A DNA stretch of 63,998 nucleotides from Bradyrhizobium diversitatis (lineage in GTDB: Bacteria; Pseudomonadota; Alphaproteobacteria; Rhizobiales; Xanthobacteraceae): assembly GCF_016031635.1 (NCBI RefSeq), contig NZ_JACEGD010000035.1, forward strand, positions 1 through 63,998. Reading direction: 5' to 3'. The number at the start of each line of letters is the position of its first letter. Position 1 is the first letter of the stretch. The translations under genes and the position numbers were made by a program. A model generated the notes under the pieces. That model was not told the DNA's origin. It searched no databases and saw nothing but the letters and a program-made list of their open reading frames with translations. Positions 28,866 to 38,513 of the stretch are shown here, piece by piece.

Positions 28866-29080
28866 TGTGGGCGTTCTCAAACGTCGTTGTACAACAACAC
28901 TCGACCGCACTCGCAGCTCGGATGGAAGATCCCCGTCCGAGTTCGCCAGCAACTACAATCCGCGCCGGATACTGGCCCTGTGCTATGCCGAAGGCTCCGC
29001 CCTAGCTCCCGTCGCTATCACCGCCCAACACTATTGCCACGGGCGAACTCAGGATTGGATAAAACATGGGGCGATGTCAC
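28866..29080 (+). mobile_element. IS3-family OrfB remnant, C-terminal
   Basis: YNNTRPHSQLGWKIPV in one frame and SPSEFASNYNPRRILALCYA, EGSALAPVAITAQ in another form the end of an IS3 OrfB of the same type as the piece at 26.8-27.1 kb. The two are separated by about 1.75 kb carrying IS110 and recombinase scraps, suggesting insertion into, and decay of, one element. Confidence 0.6.
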
Positions 29081-29400
29081 TCGCCCGAATCCGCCGTGAT
29101 CACACGCGCCTCACACGTGAATTGCGGGACGATAATCTTACAAACCATCACTGGAATTCTTGAGCATTCGATGCTGCTCGGTGACAACAATATGAGCTAT
29201 CGATCTTGGTAGTTTCAAAGTTCGGCGCGCCATATACTCTGAGCCACACGGAGCCCTATTCAAACAATAGGAAGACTTCGGAAGACGAATGAAACAGTCG
29301 CAAGGGTCATATGCTCTGCTGGTCTGCTGGCCGGTGTTCCTGACCGCTGGCGAAGTTGGAAGTCGTTCTTCAATGTAATCACTTCGCAAAGAGCACCAAA

Positions 29401-30357
29401 ATGGCTGAAATCAAAGCAGGAACGCCACAAGCGCCATGCGATCGATTATTGTCGACGGCGGAAGACTCAGGCTCGTCATCGGTTCCCATCGTAACACACC
29501 TATCCGACTGGGACTTTGGGACGAATTACCGAGATGCAATGCGGCCGGTTCTCGTACGTGGCGCGTGCGCGGCTTGGAGTGCCTGCCAGCGCTGGTCCCC
29601 TCAGTATTTTGATCAGGTCGCCGGGTCACTTGCTGTGCCCGTCAAGACGCTTAAGAACGGCGACATCAAAGTCTCGTCTTGGCGCCTAGCAGAATACGTG
29701 CGGCTCATCATGGGGCAGCCGCCTGTCGGGGATGGTGTCTCATCTGACCCGGCGCCTATCCCGTACTGCCACGACATTCCATTGCTCGGGCTAGTTGAAA
29801 GTCTAGCTAGCGATTGTCAGCCCTTTCCCGCAAACTTTCTTAGTCCCTGGTATCGTCGGCATTGGTGGCGCTACTCGCAGTTCTTCATGGGTCCAGCAGG
29901 CACGGTTACTCCGCTCCACTTCGACAGCCTACTTAGCCACAATCTCTTCTTCCAGATCTACGGCGAGAAGCAGTTCACGATCCTGCCAGCGAACCAAGCT
30001 GCGTATTGTGGGCGCCGCGGTTGGAGGTGGTTTGATGTGGACCCCGAGCAGCCGGACTATGTGCGCTTTCCGCAGTATCGGCAAACGACGCCCATAGTTA
30101 TCACCGTAAGTGCCGGCGACATGCTGTATATGCCGCCCGGAACCCTCCACCACGTTCGCAGCTTATCGTCCTCGATTTCCTTCAATATTGATTGGCACAC
30201 CAATCGGAGCGTATTGCATGCGCTGGCGCAATGCTACAAGGGAATGCCGAGAAAGGTAATTTATTACAATGCGATCACGGCATTGGCGGTAATCGCCAAA
30301 ATACCTGAAGCCATCACCTTTTCGTTGTACCGGCCATACTTGAGCTATGTAAGTTGA
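29401..30357 (+). CDS. JmjC/cupin_8-type Fe(II)/2-oxoglutarate-dependent oxygenase
   Basis: From ATG 29401 (MAEIKAGTPQAPCDR, 318 residues) the protein has an N-terminal MRPVLVRGACAAW, then the cupin core. TPLHFDSLLSHN supplies the iron ligands H173 and D175, QIYGEKQFTILP follows, and GDMLYMPPGTLHHVRSL supplies the third ligand His250 or 251. JmjC-like bacterial proteins of this size hydroxylate proteins, peptides or small molecules using iron and 2-oxoglutarate. A TTG at 29356 would add 15 residues without gain. The gene looks intact, although it is surrounded by IS debris. There is no obvious partner gene, and the substrate cannot be inferred. Confidence 0.7.
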   Translation: MAEIKAGTPQAPCDRLLSTAEDSGSSSVPIVTHLSDWDFGTNYRDAMRPVLVRGACAAWSACQRWSPQYFDQVAGSLAVPVKTLKNGDIKVSSWRLAEYVRLIMGQPPVGDGVSSDPAPIPYCHDIPLLGLVESLASDCQPFPANFLSPWYRRHWWRYSQFFMGPAGTVTPLHFDSLLSHNLFFQIYGEKQFTILPANQAAYCGRRGWRWFDVDPEQPDYVRFPQYRQTTPIVITVSAGDMLYMPPGTLHHVRSLSSSISFNIDWHTNRSVLHALAQCYKGMPRKVIYYNAITALAVIAKIPEAITFSLYRPYLSYVS

Positions 30358-31195
30358 CAAGACGAGGCGCAGAGAAGCGCCCGAACACGTCGATGGGACC
30401 GTAATGAGCAACGACATTCGAGATTTCGAATCAGATGTGGCGAGGATTCGCGAACATTGTGACAGCAAACCGAGTGCACCTCCCGGGGACGGATACCGGG
30501 AACGCAATGGAAATCGCCTGTGCCACTGACCGACATAGTCACCTGCACTCTCCTCGCGAGAGAGATAATTGCCCGCCTATGGTGCTCGAGTGCGTTTGCT
30601 CGCGCACGTCGGCCTCAATATTTCATGTACGGACGGCGTAGCGCCGCAGCACGACAGCCCGAGGTAGCCGATCGGTTACTCGTAGCGAGATCGTGCAACC
30701 ACCTGTCGCGCAGACTCGCGTCCAAAGGATGGCTGAGCGGCGGCAGATCATCTTGCGATCGGCGCTGACGATCAGGCCCAAGACAGCCTGCAGATGCGTG
30801 CCTGGTGCGCGCTTGCCGACGCGCCTACCTTGCGAGGGTGGCCGCATCGAGTCCTCCGTGAAGAACCATCCAAGCGGTTGATCAAGCGCCGATTTTCCGG
30901 GCGACACGGACGGACCTGAAGTCCAATCCTCTCAAACAGATGCCCCTCAGATAAACGGCCTCGCCACGCCCTCCCGCGGAGCGGGTTCGTTCAAGAGTGA
31001 TCACGATGGGCTGGAATTGGTGATCACGATCGTCTGGAACGCGCAGGCATAGCGCTGATGCTTGATCAGCGCGAACTCTTGCCCAGCCTGGCGTAGGATT
31101 GCGCAGCTTGAGCACCAACAGGTGCTGGAAGAACTCCGCGCCGCAGAAGAACTGGTTATAAGCCTGTATGTCCTAAGAGCCCGCTACGCCGCTGC
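30358..31195. other. No supported gene
   Basis: About 840 bases of stop-rich sequence. I could not recognise any family on either strand. Confidence 0.35.
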
Positions 31196-31820
31196 ATGAT
31201 CGAGGATATGACGGTGCGCAACTTGTCACCATCGACGCAGCAATCCTATGTCGACGCGGTTGCGAACTTTAGCTGACATTTCGGCCGATCGCCTGACAAG
31301 TTCAGCCTTGCGCAGGTGCGCACGTACCAACTGCAGCTGATCGGGTTGAAGCGGTTGTGCCCACATCAAGCCAAGTGACGCGCGCGTTGTGCTTCTTCTA
31401 TGCGGTGACGCTCGGACGGAAGGAGGCGATTGAGAACATCATTTCGGCTCACGAGCCGATCAAGCAACTGCTGGTGCTGAGTGAGGAGGAAGTCGCCCGT
31501 TTCCTGGAGGCTGTACCGGTCCTGCGTAACCGCGTTGCGCTGGTGACGGCCTACGCTGCCGGCCTACGGGTCGGCGAGGTCAGCCGCCTGAAGCCCGGCG
31601 CGATCGACAGCAGGCGCATGCTGATCCTGATCACTGCAAGTAAGGGCGGCAAGCATCGTTACGTGATGCTGTCGCCGCGGCTGCTCAGCACCCTGCGATC
31701 CTACTGGTGTCTGACCAAACCGCGCCATTGGCTGTTTCCGGGCGGCGATCCGGACAATCCAGTGAGCGTCGCCACGCTGTAAGAGGCTTGCCGCAAAGCC
31801 GGCAAATGCCGGCCTCGACA
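31196..31820 (+). pseudogene. Tyrosine recombinase/integrase with internal stops
   Basis: ATG 31196 opens MIEDMTVRNLSPSTQQSYVD AVANFS and a TGA follows. The frame continues HFGRSPDKFSLAQVRTYQLQ, shifts near 31365, then reads SEEEVARFLEAVPVLRNRVA, LVTAYAAGLRVGEVSRLKPG (first catalytic Arg), ITASKGGKHRYVMLSP and HWLFPGGDP. A TAA replaces a Gln codon just after VSVATL, before the HxxR...Tyr box. At least one frameshift and two stops. This is the integrase type often paired with IS91-like transposases. Confidence 0.7.
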
Positions 31821-31969
31821 AGCGGGTGTCATGAGAGCAGTCATTATGGTGAAGGCCACGCCTGACGATTGCAATCAGCCTGAGGCGATCGTCGGGCGTC
31901 GCATGCGCCCCAAAAGCACGTTTGGCGGACCAAAATCATCCTGGGGACGCCCGATGGCCGTGGCACGAC

Positions 31970-32112
31970 CGAGATATGCGGCTCAAGGCTAAGCCGGTGG
32001 TGTGGCGCTGGCAGCCGCGGTTCATGGCGGAAGCCGTTGCCGGTCTGACCCGCGACAAGATGCGTAAATGTGAAAAGCCGCCGCCGCCGGTTGGCACCGT
32101 GCTGGGAGGCTG
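31970..32112 (+). mobile_element. IS630-family transposase scrap
   Basis: KAKPVVWRWQPRFMAEAVAG then LTRDKMRKCEKPPPP matches the second helix-turn-helix and linker of IS630 transposases (VWRWQERF.EGV.GL.RDKTR). It ends at a stop just before the 3' end region of eutC. Confidence 0.55.
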
Positions 32113-32361
32113 AACTTGCGACCGGTGCAGCGGGTGACAAGAAAGTCACGGCGCTCAGACGAAAGAAATGCTGCGACAGCGGTCTGGAGTTTTGTTGGGA
32201 ATGAACGGGAAGACGAGCAAAATGGCTTCCAATATTGGCTCAGTGGGCATGCAACTCGTCGCGCGCCCACTCCGAAGGCTCGACCCGTCAATGTGCAAAG
32301 CACGGTCATTGCCAAGGTCAGGAGGCACGGTTGCCCCGCCGGCATGGGCCGAGGGCTCAGA

Positions 32362-33354
32362 TCAGCTATCAAAAACGATACCCGCCCCTGCCGCTTCCGC
32401 CCGGGCAAAGGCGAAGGTAGCGATCGCTGTATCTTGAATCCCTGTGCCAGTGAGGTCAGCGATCGTGATTTGACCTTGGTTGACTCGGCCCAATTTGGCT
32501 CCGGAGACAATGTCGCCAAGCTCTGGAAAAAGTACGGAGCTCGCAACCGCTTTGGTCGCAATAGCGTGGTGGAGTTCACCGAGTCGCATAGTTTGCTTGA
32601 GGCTGTCTGGGACATAAAGGTCCGCACGGGCGATCGCGGCTGGATCTATTTCATTCTTGTGTTCGGCGTCCGAACCCACTGCTGTTACGTGCTGGCCGGG
32701 CTCCAACCAATCAGCGCTAAAAATTGGCTCATTCGCAGGCGTTGCGGTCACGACAACATGTGAGCCAGCTACAGCCTCTCTGGGCTCCGAACAGGCGGTG
32801 ACCACAATGCCGAGCTGGTTCGAGAGTTCTTGAGCGACCGCCTTTGCCTTCGATAGGTTCCGCGCCCATAAGCGTACTTCTGAAATAGGGCGAACGAGTG
32901 TAAGCGCTTGAAGTTGCAATCTCGCCTGCACACCCGCACCCAGGATTGCCGCGACGGAAGCTTTCGGACGGGCGAGATAGTTTGCAGCCACGGCCCCCGC
33001 AGCCGCGGTCCGAACATCCGTGAGATAACCGTTGTCCAACATGATAGCTTGTACTAGACCGGTCTTGCTTGAGAGCAGCACCATCATGCCGTTGGTGCTT
33101 CGCAAGCCAATCTTCGGATTATCAAAAAATCCAGGACTGATTTTTACGGCAAAGCCATCGAGTCCAGGAACATAAGCCGTTTTCACATCGACTTCGCCGC
33201 GATATTCTGGAATGTCGAGACGCAGGATAGGGGGCATTGCCACGGCCTTTGTGGCAAGCGCGCGAAATGCGCTCTCAACGCATTGCACCGCCTCGACGTC
33301 GAGTGGAATGATGTTCTTTAACTCGCGCTCTGTCAGAACTTTCAGTTTTGCCAT
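32362..33354 (-). CDS. eutC: Ectoine utilisation protein EutC (ornithine cyclodeaminase family)
   Basis: The 330-residue protein aligns end to end with EutC: MAKLKVLTERELKNIIPLDV, RALATKAVAMPPILRLDIPE, EVDVKTAYVPGLDGFAVKIS, and STNGMMVLLSSKTGLVQAIM. The Rossmann loop ILGAGVQARLQLQAL follows, then GSDAEHKNEIDPAA and ITIADLTGTGIQDTAIAT. In rhizobia EutC acts with EutB in breakdown of (5-hydroxy)ectoine, using NAD(H) in the cytosol. AAGGAG lies eight bases before the ATG, inside the 3' end of eutB, so translation is coupled. No frameshift seen. Other eut/doe genes are scattered through the window. Confidence 0.85.
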   Translation of the reverse strand: MAKLKVLTERELKNIIPLDVEAVQCVESAFRALATKAVAMPPILRLDIPEYRGEVDVKTAYVPGLDGFAVKISPGFFDNPKIGLRSTNGMMVLLSSKTGLVQAIMLDNGYLTDVRTAAAGAVAANYLARPKASVAAILGAGVQARLQLQALTLVRPISEVRLWARNLSKAKAVAQELSNQLGIVVTACSEPREAVAGSHVVVTATPANEPIFSADWLEPGQHVTAVGSDAEHKNEIDPAAIARADLYVPDSLKQTMRLGELHHAIATKAVASSVLFPELGDIVSGAKLGRVNQGQITIADLTGTGIQDTAIATFAFARAEAAGAGIVFDS

Positions 33355-34339
33355 TAGTTGGCTCCTTGAATGGGTCGTTCTCGCCGTTCACAACGCGACG
33401 ATGAAGCTCCACGTCGATGTTCCGCCCGGAGAGGACGAGGGCGACGGGGCCCTTCAATTCGGGAATCTTGCGAGCAAGTAGCGCTCCAATGCCCACCGCG
33501 CCCGCACCTTCCAGGATCTCGCGCTCCTGCTCGTAGGCATGGCGAATTCCGGCGGCGATTTCACTTTCGCTAAGAAGAACAACGTCATCTAGAAGCGATT
33601 GACACATCGGGAAGGTCAACGTATTTCTGAGTCCGATCCCTCCACCCAGCGAGTCAGCGAGACTTGGCCACTCCTCGACTTGCACAGGATGCCCGGCGTT
33701 CAAGCTCGCCTTCATAGCGGCACCGAGCTCCATCGTGACGCCGATTACTTTAGCATTGGGCCGCAGCCCCTTGACCGCCGCTGCGACACCGGCGGCCAGT
33801 CCTCCACCGGAGAGCGGCACTATAAGCGTTGCAACATCTGGCATCGCGTCAACCACTTCTAAACCAACCGTTCCTTGACCTGCCACGATCTCGGGATTAT
33901 CGAATGGCGAAAGCATCACAAGCCCATGCTCGTCAGCCAGACGTTCAGCCTCCGCCAATGCATCGTCTTGTGATTGACCTACGATGCGAATGTCGCCGCC
34001 TAAACGACGGATTTCCAATACCTTGTTCTCCGGGACAAGCCGGGACATGCAGATTGTGGCGCGAGATCCAATTGCGCGCGCCACGTGAGCGAGCCCGCGG
34101 CCGTGATTGCCAGTTGAAACTGTAACAACTCCCCGAGTCCTCTCTGCCTCAGAAAGTTGAAGGAGGGCATTGGTCGCACCACGGAGTTTGAAACTACCAG
34201 TCTTTTGGTGGTGCTCCAGCTTTAAGCTCACCGGGACGCCCGCAATTTCAGACAGCGTGTGTGAAGGCACAAGGGGCGTCAAAAGGACGTGGCTCGCGAT
34301 ACGCCTGCGTGCTTCCTGAATTGTATTGAGCCCAATCAT
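33275..34339 (-). CDS. eutB: Hydroxyectoine utilisation dehydratase EutB (PLP, threonine dehydratase-like)
   Basis: From ATG 34339 (MIGLNTIQEARRRIASHVLL) the protein follows EutB closely. KTGSFKLRGATNALLQL contains the PLP lysine K51. VVTVSTGNHGRGLAHVARAI, NKVLEIRRLGGDIRIVGQSQ, IVPLSGGGLAAGVAAAVKGL, ADSLGGGIGLRNTLTF and EGAGAVGIGALLA follow. It is assigned to the hydroxyectoine branch of ectoine catabolism. A longer upstream reading to 34537 adds no domain content. The C-terminus runs about 25 residues beyond the usual end and overlaps eutC by 80 bases, suggesting loss of the original stop by a small indel. Confidence 0.85.
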   Translation of the reverse strand: MIGLNTIQEARRRIASHVLLTPLVPSHTLSEIAGVPVSLKLEHHQKTGSFKLRGATNALLQLSEAERTRGVVTVSTGNHGRGLAHVARAIGSRATICMSRLVPENKVLEIRRLGGDIRIVGQSQDDALAEAERLADEHGLVMLSPFDNPEIVAGQGTVGLEVVDAMPDVATLIVPLSGGGLAAGVAAAVKGLRPNAKVIGVTMELGAAMKASLNAGHPVQVEEWPSLADSLGGGIGLRNTLTFPMCQSLLDDVVLLSESEIAAGIRHAYEQEREILEGAGAVGIGALLARKIPELKGPVALVLSGRNIDVELHRRVVNGENDPFKEPTNGKTESSDRARVKEHHSTRRRGGAMR

Positions 34340-35199
34340 CGTCCCGCTCCACTCCCTTGTGACAGCAACAAAGCGATCCAAGGCACCCGCTGGCCGACCA
34401 CTTTCGTGCGGCCACTGGGATATCACCGATAGGAAAGCACACATAATCGAAGTTGGCTTCGACGGCGAAGGAAATGGGAGAATAAGCGGCAAGGTGTGCA
34501 GAATTTCATACTTCCAAAAGTTAGTTTTTACGGCCAACTCATGATCGAAACGCCAGCTTAGGATGGTGAAGGGTTAAAATCCGAATAGGGGCGTGTTAGG
34601 GTTCCGATTCAGACTGTGAAAACTGATACAGATGACGAGGGGTACGCGCGTGCCTTCCGGCGACTCGCTCGTAATCTCGTCCGCTTCCTTTCGCGAACGG
34701 CAGGGTAGCGGCAGACTCATCCGTGCTGTTCCGGCCTATCGCTTCTCCGAGGAAGAATTTGTAGGCCCGTTCTCGCATGTCAGAGTGTCTTGGGCGCGGT
34801 TTTTCGATGGGAGCCGGATTATGCGGACCAGAGTACTCATCCATCAATGGATAAAACCTAAGAACAGGTAGCCTACGCCGACGGGACACAATGTTCGACG
34901 CCGCGGCCTGCTGCCTATTTCGCAATCAAATGCCGTGGCGCGTATCCATACGAGTTCGCAAGACGTAAATCGCGGGCGTCGGCCGAGGCGCTCGGTTGAG
35001 GACGGCGTCAAAGCGAGGCTGGTCATAGAATCAACCACACAGATCATGAGGGCGGACGAGCTTGCCCGCATGACGCGTCTTGCATCTTCACCAAAGAGGC
35101 CTCGTCGCCCGGTCGTCACATTCGGTGGCCTTGTCGACCAGAAATCCTGGTCTGTTGGCTGATATTTACTGTGCCCTTAGCTGGTGTGGACTCGTGGGA
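34340..35199. other. No recognisable gene; upstream region of eutBC
   Basis: Only spurious frames. The eutBC promoter should lie in the first 150-200 bases, but I see no confident motif. Confidence 0.35.
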
Positions 35200-36520
35200 T
35201 TCCTTGACAGACCTACTGAGGGGGCGACATGGTCGCGCGGGTGCAGACGGCCCTAATGCTGCAGTGATGCTGATCTCCTTGCCCGCCGGCGCCATTGCCG
35301 ACACGTATGACCGTCGCCTCGTGGCGCTGGTTGCGGTCTCGATCGCGCTTTTCGGCGCGACCGCGCTCATTGCGCTCGAGTGGCTGAGTCTCACCACACC
35401 AAATCTGTTGCTTGCACTCTGTCTTTCTGATCGGCAGCGGCGCCGCACTGATGGGCCCTGCCTGGCAACCCTCTGTCAGCGAGCAGGTTCCGACTGAGGC
35501 GCGCTGCCGGCGACGGTTATGCTCAGCGGCATCAGCTTCAGCATCGCGTACAGTTTCGGACCCGCGATCGGCGGCATTGTGGTTGCGATCGCGAGCGCAA
35601 TTGCAGCTTTTCGTGCTCAATGGGGTGCTTTGTGACGCAGTCGTCTGGAAAATCGTGACGGAGCCGTCGCGGCTGTCGCGCCGACAGTTGACTGGCGCCG
35701 CTGTTTCGAGCGTGCGATGCATCACCAATTCGCCGTCCACCAGGAATGTGCTGAAATGAGCCGTGGCAACCGGCGCGATCGGAGAGTCGATCTGGGCGCT
35801 CATGCCGCTGGTCGCGCGCGCTCTTACACCGCGGCGCGCAGACCTACAGGATCATGCTCGGCGCACTTTGGCCTTGGCGCCTTCATCGGGGCACTCTGTA
35901 TCGGTGAGGTACGCAAGCGCATAAGCAGTGAAGCCGCGATGCGCACCTGCGCGCTCCGATGGGCGACGCGATTGGAGTTCGTTGCGCTGAGCCGCCAGTC
36001 GATTCTGACCCGAGACCGGACCAGGTGATGTGGAGATGGCGTTTACGTTGATCGATATCGGCGCGCACCTCACGGCGCTGCGCTGGGTGGCGGGCCGATC
36101 GCTTGCGGTTTTATCAGGCTTCGTACGCCGGCGGCATTGGCATCGACAGCTGGGGGTGAAGCGGCCTCAGCGATGCCGCTGGCGTTAAGCTAGCGCTGCA
36201 TCTTGTCGCCATGCTCATGCTGCTCTCAGCGCTCTGAGTTCTGGCTGCGGATGCCGCGCCTTAGAGCGCGCAGCGAGAATGCCGAGGCGATGGCCGATCC
36301 CGAGGTGCAGCTATCGCTTATCGACCGCAGCGGGCCACTGGTGGTGGAGATCGAGTATCGCATCGCTCCGAAGGATGTGCGGCCTTCCACGAAGTGATGC
36401 AAGACGTACAGCTGTTCCGTCGGGCTATGGCTGGTCAATTGCGCGCGACATCGCCGATTCCGAACTGTGCACCCGGGGCGCAATCACGTTCCCCCGACAC
36501 GGCTCGATTTATTTACGCCA
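35200..36520 (+). pseudogene. MFS exporter (enterobactin-exporter-like, MFS_3) pseudogene
   Basis: The pieces run in family order through all three frames. VMLISLPAGAIADTYDRRLV comes first, then ALVAVSIALFGATALIALEW, LIGSGAALMGPAWQPSVSEQ, SGISFSIAYSFGPAIGGIVV-type sequence and a degraded SAHFGLGAFIGALCIGEVRK. RKRISSEAAMR and RSGPLVVEIEYRIAPKDVRP follow, the last being a C-terminal monooxygenase-like domain. Then YGWSIARDIADSEL appears. The family pumps small molecules out through the inner membrane. The N-terminus is missing and at least five frameshifts or deletions are present. A different N-terminal remnant of the same family lies at 45.84-46.08 kb. Confidence 0.65.
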
Positions 36521-36840
36521 GTGGCAGCCAATACTAAAGGATCTGACGTTTCTGATAAAAGCGTAGCCCGCATATGCAAGCTTGTCTGCAACGAGAACGG
36601 TGGGTCGCTGCCCGGCCGGTCGAAGCCGGGCCAATCCATCGCCATCAATGACGAGGACCGCGGTCGTGAGAAGTAGGTCTAAAAACTATCGGCTACGAAC
36701 CACGAACTGACCAAGGCGAACGTGCGCGGCACCGACCGCCGGGCCGTCTTCATCGGTCCGGAGACCTCTACGGAACTTGGCGTCCACACAGACTGTCGCA
36801 GAGGCATCTCTTCGTATCGTGTGCCGCATCCCTGTACGGC
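36521..36840. other. No recognisable gene; left flank of the IS3 insertion
   Basis: A short frame (ARICKLVCNENGGSLPGRSK) looks like former coding sequence, but the family is unknown. CGGC at 36837-36840 is the left copy of the IS3 target duplication. Confidence 0.35.
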
Positions 36841-36919
36841 TTGACCTGCCACTGCGTATTTCCTCCAGAAGGAGTTGGAGTCTGGCCCGAAGAAGGACGG
36901 ACAGATCAAGCGAGCAGGT

Positions 36920-37171
36920 TCACGGAAGAGCAGATTGTCGCGGTGTTGAAGAAGCATGAGGCTGGGGCGAAGACGGCCGACCTGGCTCGCAAGCATCGGA
37001 TCTCCGAAGCGACGATCTACAATTGGAAGGCCAGATTCGGCGGCGGCATGGACGGTCCGAGGCGAAGCGGTTGAAGGCCTTGGAGGACGAGAACGCGAAG
37101 CTGAAGAAGCTTCTGGCCGAGCAGATGCTCGATGCGGCCGCCCTTCGCGAGCTTCTTTCAACAAAATGGTA
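36920..37171 (+). pseudogene. IS3 OrfA, start lost and frameshifted
   Basis: SRFTEEQIVAVLKKHEAGAK then TADLARKHRISEATIYNWKA is the OrfA helix-turn-helix. After FGGGMD the frame is lost by a one-base change, and the leucine-zipper part (RLKALEDENAKLKKLLAEQM, LDAAALRELLS) is in the next frame. The expected ATG before the conserved start is replaced by GAT CAA, so no good start remains. Confidence 0.65.
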
Positions 37172-38059
37172 GAGCCCGCCGCCAAGCGCGCTGCGGTCGC
37201 GCATCTGCAGGTCATCATGAGCCTGTCGGAACGACGAGCCTGCTCGATCGTGGGTGTGGATCGGAAGATGATCCGCTATCGTTCCAGCCTTCCCGGACGC
37301 GGCTCTACGCGGCCGGTTGCGTGATCTGGCCAACGAACGATGACGGTTCGGCTACCGCCGGCTGTTCGTCCTGCTGCGACGGGAGGGAGAGCCCTCGGGG
37401 ATCAACCGGATCTACCGGCCTTTTCGGGAGGACGGGCTCACCGTCCGCAAGCGGCGGGCCCGGCGCAAGGCTGCAGGCACCCCGCGCCGATCTTGGTGGA
37501 GGTCAAGCCCAATGCCCGCTGGTCGCTGGATTCGTTCACGACCAGTCTGCCAACGGTCGGCGCTTCCGCATCCTTAACATCGTCGACGACGTCACCAAGG
37601 AATGCCTGGGCGCCATTCCGGAGACGTCGATCTCGGGACGTCGCACGCCGAGGCAAGCCCGGCATGATCGTATCCGACCATGGCACCGAGTTCACCTGCA
37701 ATGCCATGCTCGCCTGGAGCAAGGACGCTGCCACCGACTGGCACTTCATTGCGTCGGGGAAGCCGATGCAGAACGGTTTCGTTGAAAGCTTCAATGGCCG
37801 GATGCGTGATGAGATGCTCAACGAGACCCTGTTCTTCGATCTAGCGGACGCCCGCGCCAAGATCACCAACTGGGTCGCCGACTACAATCTCCAGCGGCCT
37901 CACTCGCCGCTGAAATATCTTACCCCCGCGACCTATGCCGCCCACCCCACCGCAACGGATGATCGACTACGCAACCCCGAGCAGCTTGGCCGATCGTCCG
38001 ATGCTACAACCGCGCCACTTGGCGTACAAAACTCCGATACTCTTACTGCCGCTGGATGA
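37169..38059 (+). pseudogene. IS3 OrfB (DDE transposase), frameshifted
   Basis: MVEPAAKRAAVAHLQVIMSL and SERRACSIVGVDRKMIRYRS start it. RLRDLANERRRFGYRRLF, NRIYRPFREDGLTVRKRRAR, RFRILNIVDDVTKECLGAIP, GMIVSDHGTEFTCNAML and HFIASGKPMQNGFVESFNGR follow, then YNLQRPHSPLKYLTPATYA. The catalytic acids are present but spread over at least three frames. Confidence 0.7.
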
Positions 38060-38284
38060 AAGTTCAGTGGCAGGTCAACGGCACTTCATCCTCAGGCAGA
38101 CGTCCGCGTTCGGCACGAGAGGCAGCCCACGCTGTGTTAAGCTCCATCTTTGTCGTACCATCCGTGTCCGGTTGATGACGCCGATGCCGCGAACCCTACG
38201 ACGCGTCGCGGCCATTCCAAGCCTCGGGGTGACACCTACGCGTGTTTCACTCTCGTTAAGCAAGCAAGGGCCATATTCCGCGAG

Positions 38285-38300
38285 TGGCACGCCAATTGCC
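38285..38300 (+). promoter_or_regulatory. Sigma54-like -24/-12 sequence
   Basis: TGGCAC at 38285-38290, five bases, TTGCC at 38296-38300: one mismatch (last base) to the RpoN consensus. It lies about 215 bases upstream of the CmcI-like gene in otherwise non-coding sequence. The spacers of this site and of the one at 6717 both begin GCC, which may be chance. A TGT-N10-ACG, one base off the NifA site, lies about 115 bases upstream. Confidence 0.35.
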
Positions 38301-38513
38301 AGGATGCAACTGTGATGGTGCGGATGCAGGAGCGGCGAACAACGATGTGCGGTCGTCTGGAACTTCAGCGAGATGAAGCGGTAGATTGCAGCGTCGTTCA
38401 AGCAGAAGACGCGCACGAGCCATGTTGAGCTTTGGCGCAATCGGAAAGTTTTTGCGGTCGCACTATTGCACCTGTGAAACCAATCAATGACAGCATAGAA
38501 CGGAGAAAGACCT

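Larger units (their letters stand above)
36841..38078 (+). mobile_element. IS3-family element with readable ends and 4-bp target duplication
   Basis: The left end TTGACCTGCCACTG (36841-36854) and right end CAGTGGCAGGTCAA (38065-38078) are perfect inverted copies, with weaker similarity continuing inward (TCCAG on both sides). CGGC flanks the element at 36837-36840 and 38079-38082. A length of 1238 bases, two overlapping reading frames and 4-base duplications fit the IS407 group of IS3. Both genes inside are damaged. Confidence 0.8.
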
